Assembly (NCBI GenBank): GCA_045106295.1 | Contig: JBGCEI010000184.1 | Span: 1-6,100 of the forward strand | Origin: WTJX01 sp045106295 | GTDB lineage: Bacteria; Bacteroidota; Bacteroidia; Cytophagales; JAAEPT01 | DNA length: 6,100 nucleotides | Direction: 5' to 3' | Shown here: positions 1 through 5,468 of the stretch, piece by piece | How the letters are laid out: each line of letters opens with the position of its first letter | Position numbering within the stretch: the stretch's first letter is position 1 | Made by a program: the position numbers and the translations under genes | Notes under the pieces: generated by a model | Database searches by the model: none | Told to the model about the DNA's origin: nothing | What the model saw: only the letters and a program-made list of their open reading frames with translations

Positions 1-240
1 AACACAAAAGCTGAAAATCGACTTGGACAATTTGTATTTCCAAAAACTGAATTAATTAACAGAGGAATAATATCAACGAAAATCAAAGACGGAAAACGTG
101 GATTTAGAATTTATCCAAAATGGGACAAACCTCAAAGCAAACAAGCAGAAAAAACTCAAAAATGGCAGCTAATTTATTTTTATGAAATTGAAGAAGAAGC
201 TGACTTAATAAAAGTGATTGAGCTTTACAAATTAAATTAA
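1..240 (+). CDS. MepB family protein, C-terminal half (5' end outside window)
   Basis: The frame is open from the first base to TAA at 238-240, giving 79 residues with no start in the window. The visible part carries the conserved MepB core: GQFVFPK at residues 9-15, a basic GKRGFRIYPKWDKP stretch at about 31-44, and SKQAEKTQKWQ at 46-56, followed by an acidic YFYEIEEE segment. Family members are usually about 160-170 residues, so roughly half is missing to the left. MepB is named from the Staphylococcus aureus mepRAB locus, where it lies beside the MATE efflux pump MepA; its biochemical role is not established. No efflux pump or MarR regulator is visible here, so a link to drug export should not be assumed. 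The gene is convergent with the HopJ-family gene. The family call is secure; the function is unknown. Confidence 0.85.
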   Translation, partial: NTKAENRLGQFVFPKTELINRGIISTKIKDGKRGFRIYPKWDKPQSKQAEKTQKWQLIYFYEIEEEADLIKVIELYKLN

Positions 241-396
241 ACACTATACACAAGACCGTTTTCATGAAGTAGAAAAAGAGTTAACCATATTACTCCAAAG
301 AGTAAAACCACATTCTATTTTATTATTGGAATACTAATCATCATAGACTTAGTACAAGGGAAATATCAAAAGAACTTATTAAAAAAGAAATAGTTC
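241..396. other. Intergenic region between convergent genes
   Basis: This 156-bp gap separates the stop of the MepB gene from the stop of the HopJ-family gene. It contains a small hairpin at 290-305 (TTACTC, loop CAAA, GAGTAA) without a following T run, and a weak terminator-like stem at its right end. A 31-codon open stretch at 242-337 has no start codon and no recognised similarity. I see no gene here. Confidence 0.6.
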
Positions 397-398
397 TT
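370..398 (-). terminator. Weak terminator candidate after the HopJ-family gene
   Basis: On the minus strand the stop codon region forms a 7-bp stem (AAGAACT at 370-376 pairs with AGTTCTT at 392-398). Its loop is A/T-only on one side, and it is followed by TTTTGATATTT. The right arm overlaps the TAA stop at 397-399. The stem is AT-rich and short, so this is only a candidate. Confidence 0.3.
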
Positions 399-732
399 AT
401 TTCAGTTGAAGTGCTTCTCCTTGAAAAGAGATTCCATCCCAACCGTATTGCATAAAGTTCCTGATATTTTGATGATTATCACCTTTTGGTGTATCCAGTA
501 CATTTTGGTAGTGTTCTGCAAAACAATTAAGTGTTTGTTGCTTCGATAACTCATTCAATTTAGCAAAGTAAAACAGTTTACAAGAACCTGAATTCTCACC
601 TGCTTTGTTTTCTATATCTCCGTTTTTGAATGCCGTAGGATTGAATAGATAGTTTGCTTCAATAACACTCATCGTATCATTGAAAACAATTGACTTTGAA
701 TCATTAGTAAGTGAAGAAATGAAATCGTTCAT
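397..732 (-). CDS. HopJ type III effector family protein
   Basis: A complete 111-residue protein, which is the usual length for the HopJ family. Its whole conserved core is visible: IEANYLFNPTAFKNGD at residues 24-39, the ENSGSCKLFYFAKLN segment at about 46-60, a cysteine-containing LNCFAEHY at 68-75, and the C-terminal NIRNFMQYGWDGI and FQGEALQLK blocks. The name comes from a Pseudomonas syringae effector, but the family is widespread in free-living marine and soil bacteria without type III secretion. It is probably a small cytoplasmic protein of unknown function; no signal peptide or membrane helix is present. ATG at 730-732 gives the expected N-terminus. A -7 box candidate lies 23 nt upstream, so it may be transcribed separately from the LRR gene 47 bp upstream. 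The family call is firm; the function is unknown. Confidence 0.88.
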   Translation of the reverse strand: MNDFISSLTNDSKSIVFNDTMSVIEANYLFNPTAFKNGDIENKAGENSGSCKLFYFAKLNELSKQQTLNCFAEHYQNVLDTPKGDNHQNIRNFMQYGWDGISFQGEALQLK

Positions 733-755
733 AATTAATTACATCTTATATAGAA

Positions 756-763
756 CAAAGCTA
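756..763 (-). promoter_or_regulatory. Bacteroidota -7 box candidate (TAGCTTTG) for the HopJ-family gene
   Basis: Read on the minus strand this is TAGCTTTG, an exact match to the TAnnTTTG -7 consensus of Bacteroidota housekeeping sigma factor promoters. It ends 23 nt before the ATG at 732. I do not see a good TTTG -33 element at the usual spacing, so this is moderate evidence only. Confidence 0.4.
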
Positions 764-779
764 AGGTTAAAAAATGAAA

Positions 780-1655
780 TCATTTACCTATGTTTATTTT
801 AATAGTAGGAGTTAAAGGATGCTCCATCCAGTAACTATCTGGAATAGGGTTATTTATAACATCTAAATATTTCAAACTATTCATATCATTAAATAAATCA
901 GGTAATCCTTTTATTTGATTATTATTCAAGTAGAGATATCTCAGTTCTGTTAAGTCTGTGATTCGCTCTGGAATTACCTGAAGCATGTCATTTTCTAAGT
1001 GCAACTCGTACAACGCTGGAATTTTAGCAAGAACATCTATACTTTGTTTCAAGTTAAAGTTACTATCATTATTAATGAAAAGCGTATGCAGGTGATATAA
1101 AGAGGCAAATTGATCTGGAAGAGATCTTAATGGATTTCCTGACAAATTCAGTGACTCTACTTGTTGTAATAGCCCAATATTTGATGGTAATTGCTCAATT
1201 CCGTCGTTTTTTAATTCAACAATCTTTAAAGGTGTTACTTTTGAAAGAATTGGGATGGCACTAGTAAGGTCAAAATTCTTCATATATGATAGTTGAACAG
1301 CAGTCAAGTTATCTAGCTCACTCAATGATTTTGGTAACTTAACAATTCCAGTTCCTGAAAGATTTAACAATTTCAGCTTTGTAAGTTGAGATATATCTTC
1401 TGATAAATAAGATATCCCACTGTACGAAAGGTCTAAATATTCTAAATTTGGAAAAAGAAAAAGGTCATCAGGGACCTTTACTATAGAATCTCCATGTAGT
1501 TCCAGCCATTTAACCTGTGTTGGATTAGTCAACGCTTCATCTAAACTATTGTATCGTTTAATCTGCTGTGCATTTGAAAGACTACTACAAACAAATAGTA
1601 AGCTTCCAAAAAAATACACTAATGCTTGTTCTTTTATAATGCTGAATTTTTTCAT
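780..1655 (-). CDS. Secreted leucine-rich repeat protein
   Basis: A 291-residue protein with a signal peptide (basic MKKFSIIK start, hydrophobic segment to about residue 26, likely signal peptidase I cut after SNA at 27-29). C23 is preceded by F and V, so it is not a convincing lipobox. From about residue 47 to 270 it is built of leucine-rich repeats, with canonical 23-residue units such as LEYLDLSYSGISYLSEDISQ and VESLNLSGNPLRSLPDQFAS. Residues 114-185 and 186-257 align without gaps as a 72-residue higher-order repeat, each copy having one enlarged 26-residue unit with an NFxL core followed by two regular units. A short cap ends in NNPIPDSYW and TPTIKINIGK. No sorting domain or enzymatic domain is attached, so it probably acts as a binding protein in the periplasm or at the surface. 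It lies 71 bp downstream of the SPFH gene and could be read through from that operon. The LRR call is certain; the ligand is unknown. Confidence 0.85.
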   Translation of the reverse strand: MKKFSIIKEQALVYFFGSLLFVCSSLSNAQQIKRYNSLDEALTNPTQVKWLELHGDSIVKVPDDLFLFPNLEYLDLSYSGISYLSEDISQLTKLKLLNLSGTGIVKLPKSLSELDNLTAVQLSYMKNFDLTSAIPILSKVTPLKIVELKNDGIEQLPSNIGLLQQVESLNLSGNPLRSLPDQFASLYHLHTLFINNDSNFNLKQSIDVLAKIPALYELHLENDMLQVIPERITDLTELRYLYLNNNQIKGLPDLFNDMNSLKYLDVINNPIPDSYWMEHPLTPTIKINIGK

Positions 1656-1709
1656 ATTATTTCTATTTGTAGTGTTTAAAATAATTTTTGAATTTTAATC
1701 AATTGCTTT

Positions 1710-1730
1710 GTAGTAAAAATCGATTACTAC
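1710..1730. repeat. Hairpin spanning the SPFH stop codon
   Basis: A perfect 7-bp inverted repeat: GTAGTAA at 1710-1716 and TTACTAC at 1724-1730, with a 7-nt loop. It covers the TAG stop at 1727-1729. On the minus strand no T run follows, so it is a poor terminator for the SPFH gene. On the plus strand it is followed by TTTTCTT, which would suit termination of antisense transcription. It may also be chance in AT-rich DNA. Confidence 0.35.
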
Positions 1731-2524
1731 TTTTCTTCCGTATTAATCAAAACTGGTGTCTCTCCATTAGTAATAATAACCTTTGCATTATTAGATTTAG
1801 ACAATTCTAAAAATGCTTCTATGGAACGGATTTTAATAATTTGTTCAGTAAGCCCTTCTGATAATATTTTTTGAGCATCTCTTTCTCCTTTGGCTTCGAT
1901 AGTTTTTCTTTTTGCCTCTTGTGTTTCTTCTTGAAGTACAAACTCCATTCTCATAGCATCCTGCTCAGCTTGAAGCTTTCTTTCAATAGAAGAAGCTAAA
2001 CCTTGTGGTAATTGAATACTTTTCATTAATACTGACTCAATGATAATTCCTTGATCGAAAAGTGTGTTATTCATTCTCAGTTTGATCTTTTCTTCAATAT
2101 CTGACCGCATCCCAGAATGCATATCTTTCGCATAAAACCTGGCACATACATCTGCGGAGGCTGACCTAAATACATTTGCTATTATTGATTCGTATTCTAA
2201 ACCAATTGTTCGTAATACCTTAGGTACATTGTCTGTATCTATTTTATATAATATTGATATCTGAGAGTTGATACTCAACCCTTCCTTACTGGGTATGTTT
2301 ACCGTCAGTTCTAAATTATTAGTTTGAATAGAAGTTTTAATGATAGATGTAGTAAATGGATTAAACCAAACAGCTTGTTCTAGATAAACCCTATCTTCTA
2401 GTTTACCGATTTTTTGTTTTACAGCAGCTTCTCCTGGTCTAATAACTGTGCAACCCTGTAACAACAACAATAAAAATGGAAGTATTAATAATACTAGCGG
2501 ATAAATCAAGTTATACTTTTTCAT
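1727..2524 (-). CDS. Prohibitin-like SPFH domain lipoprotein
   Basis: A complete 265-residue protein. The N-terminus has a very hydrophobic stretch (residues 8-22) ending in LLQGC, with the likely lipidated cysteine at 25, followed by TVIRPGEAAVKQKIGKL, the typical start of the Bacteroidota prohibitin form. The SPFH/Band 7 domain covers about 27-190, with IPSKEGLSINSQISILYKI in its middle and SASADVCARFYAKDMHS at about 121-137. A charged coiled-coil region follows (about 180-225: ERKLQAEQDAMRMEFVLQEE, then EAKGERDAQKI), and the protein ends in NNAKVIITNGETPVLIN. SPFH proteins form large membrane-attached ring or cage assemblies; bacterial relatives such as HflK/HflC modulate membrane proteases. 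Whether this one is lipid-anchored or held by a helix, and in which membrane, cannot be settled here. It starts 37 bp after the universal stress gene and is probably co-transcribed with it. The family is very secure; the partner is unknown. Confidence 0.9.
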   Translation of the reverse strand: MKKYNLIYPLVLLILPFLLLLLQGCTVIRPGEAAVKQKIGKLEDRVYLEQAVWFNPFTTSIIKTSIQTNNLELTVNIPSKEGLSINSQISILYKIDTDNVPKVLRTIGLEYESIIANVFRSASADVCARFYAKDMHSGMRSDIEEKIKLRMNNTLFDQGIIIESVLMKSIQLPQGLASSIERKLQAEQDAMRMEFVLQEETQEAKRKTIEAKGERDAQKILSEGLTEQIIKIRSIEAFLELSKSNNAKVIITNGETPVLINTEEK

Positions 2525-2561
2525 ATTTCAACTATTTATAATTAAAAAAAAATCTCTCTGA

Positions 2562-3500
2562 TTAATATGTCAATTCATTAATAAAACTATTCGTCATTTG
2601 TTGATGTCCCATAGTTTTGTACGTTTCTTTATTATCTTTCAATGTCATTGATAATATTGGTTTATTCGTATTCTTTAAAAGGGATTCGGTTATACTGTTT
2701 GAATAAAATAACTGGCTAACACCAGACTTCCCTTTCGTCATCAAACATAATAAATCTGCTTTAACTGATTGTTGGTAAACACCTAATGCCTTATGTACTT
2801 CTTCGGCCATAATACAGTTTATTTGATAGTTTCGTAAACTTTTTCGATGGGCAAAGTCTCTCATTTTAATTTCAGCATCTATTGCTTGCTCGTGGTCTTC
2901 TAGAATTTTAACTAAATGTAAGTTTGAATTAAAAGCATTTGTAATTCGCTTTATTACATGTAAAAAATCTAAGTTTACTTCTTCGGAAAACCCAGAGGGG
3001 AATACGATGTTCTCTATTTTCTTAAGAACGGTTCCTTCCGGTATAAATAAAGTAGGTATTTTAATTTTGCGAAGTATATCCAAAGTAAAGCTAGAACTAA
3101 AATATTGTTGGAAATCACTATGTTTAGTATAGGGTACTACTAACATAAAAGGTTCATAATGATCTACTAATTTCATTACAGTATCTAGAGGGCTTTCAGA
3201 AGTTACATGTACTAAAGCTTTACTAATTGCATGGTCATTGTTCCAACTTAATTTCAAGTCCTTTAACTTCTTTTTATTTCTTTTATACTCTTTATAAGTA
3301 GAAAACGAGCTTATAGGGTTTCTATCAAGTGTGAAATTAATATTGAATGGTAATCTAAATTCATTATGCCCTGAATTAATCACGTTAATTACTATTACTT
3401 TCTTATTTGTTTGCTGAGCAATATGAGCAGCATAATCCAACGCTTCTATAGATACATTATTGAAGTCGATTAGTACGAGTATTTGCGATTTATTGTCCAT
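2562..3500 (-). CDS. Tandem-domain universal stress protein (UspA superfamily)
   Basis: A complete 312-residue cytoplasmic protein with two Usp domains. Domain 1 spans about 5-155: the first strand is QILVLIDFNNVS, then EALDYAAHIAQQ and KKVIVINVI, closing with IPTLFIPEG. Domain 2 spans about 160-286: KIENIVFPSGFSEE, NSNLHLVKIL, then KADLLCLMTKGKSG, closing with SITESLLKNTNKPILSM. A charged tail of about 26 residues follows. The nucleotide-binding signature G-x2-G-x9-G-S/T is degenerate: G257 and G260 are present, but the final glycine-serine is replaced by N268-S269 with altered spacing. Domain 1 has no such motif at all (HSDFQQYFSSSFTLD at that point). This suggests a non-ATP-binding member, as is common for Bacteroidota tandem Usps. 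The gene begins 9 bp after a 55-residue ORF and is followed 37 bp later by the SPFH lipoprotein gene, so the three look like one operon. The stress it answers to is unknown. Confidence 0.9.
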   Translation of the reverse strand: MDNKSQILVLIDFNNVSIEALDYAAHIAQQTNKKVIVINVINSGHNEFRLPFNINFTLDRNPISSFSTYKEYKRNKKKLKDLKLSWNNDHAISKALVHVTSESPLDTVMKLVDHYEPFMLVVPYTKHSDFQQYFSSSFTLDILRKIKIPTLFIPEGTVLKKIENIVFPSGFSEEVNLDFLHVIKRITNAFNSNLHLVKILEDHEQAIDAEIKMRDFAHRKSLRNYQINCIMAEEVHKALGVYQQSVKADLLCLMTKGKSGVSQLFYSNSITESLLKNTNKPILSMTLKDNKETYKTMGHQQMTNSFINELTY

Positions 3501-3509
3501 TGAGAATAA

Positions 3510-3677
3510 TTAGAGTTTAACGTATCCAATATGATATTTTTTTTTCGCCCATTTCTTAATGATTATTCTATCTTTATCATCAAGCCATTTCAGGAATTTA
3601 TTCAGTTCTTTTCTGAATAGTTTTTTATCAAAACTGACTTTATTTAAAATAGTTATAGCGTATTCTTTAGTGATCAT
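3510..3677 (-). CDS. Small basic protein of 55 residues, first gene of the Usp operon
   Basis: Translating the minus strand from ATG at 3675-3677 gives an uninterrupted 55-residue frame to TAA at 3510-3512; an in-frame TAA at 3690-3692 fixes this as the first possible ATG. The product starts MITKEYAITIL and continues NKVSFDKKLFRKELNKFLK, then WLDDKDRIIIKKWAKKKY near the C-terminus. It is strongly basic (16 Lys/Arg against 6 Asp/Glu) and looks mostly helical, with no signal peptide. The VSFDKKLFRKEL block resembles small uncharacterised Bacteroidota proteins that I recall having a VSFDxxLFxKEL core, but I cannot verify this by search. Its stop lies 9 bp before the universal stress protein start, and a TAGATTTG promoter box lies about 40 nt upstream of its ATG, which together support a real gene. 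It could bind nucleic acid or a partner protein; no function can be assigned. Confidence 0.65.
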   Translation of the reverse strand: MITKEYAITILNKVSFDKKLFRKELNKFLKWLDDKDRIIIKKWAKKKYHIGYVKL

Positions 3678-3717
3678 GATTGCATTTAGTTATAGCCTTT
3701 TACTTTTTTGTTTAAGA

Positions 3718-3725
3718 CAAATCTA
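3718..3725 (-). promoter_or_regulatory. Bacteroidota -7 box candidate (TAGATTTG) for the Usp-SPFH operon
   Basis: Read on the minus strand this is TAGATTTG, an exact TAnnTTTG match. It would place the transcription start near 3710 and leave a leader of roughly 30 nt before the ATG at 3677. No clear TTTG -33 element is seen at the usual distance; the upstream DNA is almost pure A/T, including a perfect inverted repeat. It is the best promoter candidate for the three-gene operon. Confidence 0.45.
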
Positions 3726-3766
3726 AATGAAATTAATCATAAATTTTTATTTAACTATTTTATGAT

Positions 3767-3790
3767 ATATATAAATTATTATTTATATAT
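3767..3790. repeat. Perfect 10-bp inverted repeat upstream of the operon promoter
   Basis: ATATATAAAT at 3767-3776 and ATTTATATAT at 3781-3790 are exact reverse complements around a 4-bp centre. The repeat begins about 42 bp upstream of the -7 box, a position where an activator site or UP-like element could sit. Because it is made only of A and T in an AT-rich gap, it may also be chance. Confidence 0.4.
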
Positions 3791-3815
3791 TGAAGTAATG
3801 GAGCTTGTGTAAAAG

Positions 3816-3848
3816 AAAAAAATCAAGGGAAAACCCTACAAAGGGTTT
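3816..3848 (-). terminator. Terminator candidate after the YitT-family gene
   Basis: On the minus strand a 7-bp stem (AAACCCT / AGGGTTT, at 3842-3848 and 3831-3837) closes a 4-nt loop and is followed 8 nt later by a run of seven T (3816-3822). It lies about 60 bp past the stop of the YitT-family gene at 3911. The gap between stem and T run is longer than ideal, but it is the only GC-bearing hairpin in this gap and well placed to separate the two transcription units. Confidence 0.5.
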
Positions 3849-3910
3849 AATAACATAGATTACGGTACCATTAAAAATGATATCCATCAATGAATGGAAG
3901 ACAATAATAA

Positions 3911-4801
3911 CTAGTTGAAGGTAGCAGGTAATTTCTTATTCTTAGACTTTAGGATAAACTTTCTAAGTACACCTCCTTTAATTCGATTAACCTCAAATTC
4001 AACAATAAACGCATCTTTGTTTACCGATTCAATCACCTTGTATGCTTTCTTAACATCTATTCGATTTAAAATCACTTGGATAATCTCTATATTTTCTGTC
4101 ATCCCTTTACTTCCATAACCTTTTGCCCCTTTATGAACAGTTATCCCTGTACCTACTTCTGTTAATAGCTTATGTTGAATTATTTCTGAATTATCAGATA
4201 CTACCCATAAACCAACGTAATCTTCAAATCCTTGAAAAACAAAGTCAATCACTTTTCCGGTGACTATAAAAGTTAGAATAGAATATAGAGCGACTTCAAC
4301 AGATATTAAAACTGCTGTAACTCCAAAAAGTATTGTGTTAAAAACCAGTATAATAGTACCAATTGAAAACCCGATTTTTTCGTTCAAGAAGATTCCTAGT
4401 ATTTCAGTTCCATCTAGTACAGTACCATTTTTTATTGCTAGGCCAACACCTGCTCCCAAAAATATACCTCCAAAAATGGCAATCAAAAGTTTGTCATCAG
4501 TGATCGGCTGAAAATTTTCAAAATGAATAACCAATGCTAATGCCAAAACAGAAACAATAGACTTTATGAGAATTCTTTTAGAAACTGTAAACCAACCTAA
4601 AACAAAAAAAGGAATTGTAAGTACAGGCAATGTATAAGAAATATCAATTGGGATAAAATTATTTAACAGAATAGCAATTCCTGTGACACCTCCATCAAGA
4701 AAACCATTTGGTAAAAGGAACGCTTTAAGACCAATACTTGCAAGAACGATTGCTATACATATCTGAACAGTTTCAGAAAGAATTTGAGGTAGTTTACTCA
4801 T
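3911..4801 (-). CDS. YitT family membrane protein with DUF2179 domain
   Basis: A complete 296-residue protein, typical length for YitT-family members. The membrane half has about six helices (roughly 10-32, 55-75, 78-96, 104-124, 145-166, 168-187). It carries the two family signatures: FLLPNGFLDGGVTGIAILL at 28-46 and GVGLAIKNGTVLDGTEIL at 118-135. A short soluble DUF2179 domain follows at about 195-283, with GTGITVHKGAKGYGSKG at 217-233 and a last strand ending FIVEFEVNRIKGG. The family is found widely in Firmicutes and Bacteroidota; it is assumed to be a transporter-like membrane protein, but no substrate is established. The gene stands alone: the preceding gene ends 61 bp upstream, a hairpin terminator candidate follows, and a small inverted repeat lies just upstream of its start. 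The family call is secure; the role is unknown. Confidence 0.9.
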   Translation of the reverse strand: MSKLPQILSETVQICIAIVLASIGLKAFLLPNGFLDGGVTGIAILLNNFIPIDISYTLPVLTIPFFVLGWFTVSKRILIKSIVSVLALALVIHFENFQPITDDKLLIAIFGGIFLGAGVGLAIKNGTVLDGTEILGIFLNEKIGFSIGTIILVFNTILFGVTAVLISVEVALYSILTFIVTGKVIDFVFQGFEDYVGLWVVSDNSEIIQHKLLTEVGTGITVHKGAKGYGSKGMTENIEIIQVILNRIDVKKAYKVIESVNKDAFIVEFEVNRIKGGVLRKFILKSKNKKLPATFN

Positions 4802-4815
4802 TGGTCGTAATGGAT

Positions 4816-4831
4816 TTTAACATTTGTTAAA
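4816..4831. promoter_or_regulatory. Small inverted repeat in the YitT leader, possible operator
   Basis: TTTAACA and TGTTAAA form a 7-bp inverted repeat around TT, about 15 bp before the ATG of the YitT-family gene. It overlaps a -7-like octamer on the minus strand, TATATTTA at 4828-4835, which differs from TAnnTTTG at its last base. A repressor site over the promoter would fit this arrangement, but both elements are short and AT-rich. Confidence 0.3.
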
Positions 4832-4862
4832 TATATAACCATTTTAGGCTTTATAAGTTTTT

Positions 4863-5468
4863 CTAAATCGCTTTAATAGTAGGTACTGTAAATAAAAAAA
4901 TCAATAACATCATAAACCCTAGTGTTAGGATAAACACATGGATGTAACGTTGTTTTGTAAATATCCCCAAAGCAGCAATCAATACACCAAGTAATCTAAT
5001 AGCGTTCTGAAGATCAAAAACATCGTTCTCAAGATAGGTCAATCCATTAATTATAGACATAAATAAGTTCAATGTAAATACACCAAACAAAATCTTTTTA
5101 TTGGTATCTAATGCATCTTGAAAATCAGTTTCATCATCATCTTTTGGAAAGAGTAAAACGGCCATGAAATAATAGGTGATTGGAGTAACTAAAGAATAAA
5201 AAAAATACCATACGGAGATATTGATAAATTCTGCTCTATGCCATGTTCCATACCAGTTGGCTACTAAATTTAAGAATGTAAAAATAGTCCACGCTAGGTG
5301 TTCATAAGAAAAGCGAATGGTTTTTCTAGCCTGAATCATATGCCCCCATCGTGAAAAATAGAAGGAAGTAATAAAACCGTAGATAATAGCATTAAATACG
5401 ATGAGGTATTCTACACTAGAAAACCCGTCAATATCATTTGCAAAAAGAACTTCTTTTAATAAAATCAT
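4863..5468 (-). CDS. Six-helix membrane protein of unknown function, coupled to DUF4249 gene
   Basis: A complete 201-residue integral membrane protein with about six hydrophobic helices (roughly 21-39, 57-74, 84-107, 125-142, 155-171, 174-194). Between helices 2 and 3 lies an aromatic loop (NWYGTWHRAE at 71-80), and after helix 3 a LLFPKDDDE motif at 105-113 followed by a short acidic cytoplasmic-type loop. The tryptophan-rich loop and the LLFPxDD motif recall a family of uncharacterised small membrane proteins seen in several phyla; this is from memory and unverified. There is no signal peptide or enzymatic motif. Its ATG (5466-5468) overlaps the TGA of the DUF4249 gene by 4 bp (ATGA), so translation of the two is probably coupled. 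This suggests a joint expression unit, though a functional partnership is inference. Confidence 0.75.
   Translation of the reverse strand: MILLKEVLFANDIDGFSSVEYLIVFNAIIYGFITSFYFSRWGHMIQARKTIRFSYEHLAWTIFTFLNLVANWYGTWHRAEFINISVWYFFYSLVTPITYYFMAVLLFPKDDDETDFQDALDTNKKILFGVFTLNLFMSIINGLTYLENDVFDLQNAIRLLGVLIAALGIFTKQRYIHVFILTLGFMMLLIFLFTVPTIKAI

Larger units (their letters stand above)
3678..3910. other. AT-rich intergenic regulatory region
   Basis: This 233-bp stretch lies between the end of the YitT gene and the start of the 55-residue ORF, both on the minus strand. It holds a terminator-like hairpin (3831-3848), an all-A/T perfect inverted repeat (3767-3790) and a -7 box candidate (3718-3725). 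I see no further coding potential on either strand. Confidence 0.6.

Noticed and set aside
290..305. Hairpin TTACTC-CAAA-GAGTAA as a terminator for the MepB gene
   Set aside because: The stem has only 6 bp and no T run follows directly, so it does not meet a reasonable standard for an intrinsic terminator.
242..337. 31-codon open stretch on the plus strand after mepB
   Set aside because: It has no start codon, ends quickly at a stop, and I recognise no protein family in it; it is not enough to call a gene remnant.
1587..1589. Cysteine 23 of the LRR protein as a lipoprotein attachment site
   Set aside because: The preceding residues are F and V, which do not fit a lipobox; a signal peptidase I site after SNA is more likely.
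3915..4118. Plus-strand open frame of 67 codons
   Set aside because: It lies wholly inside the YitT-family gene on the other strand, whose DUF2179 domain is clearly recognisable there; the plus-strand product has no family features.
4260..4511. Plus-strand open frame of 83 codons
   Set aside because: It is antisense to the membrane helices of the YitT-family gene and reads as a low-information shadow frame.
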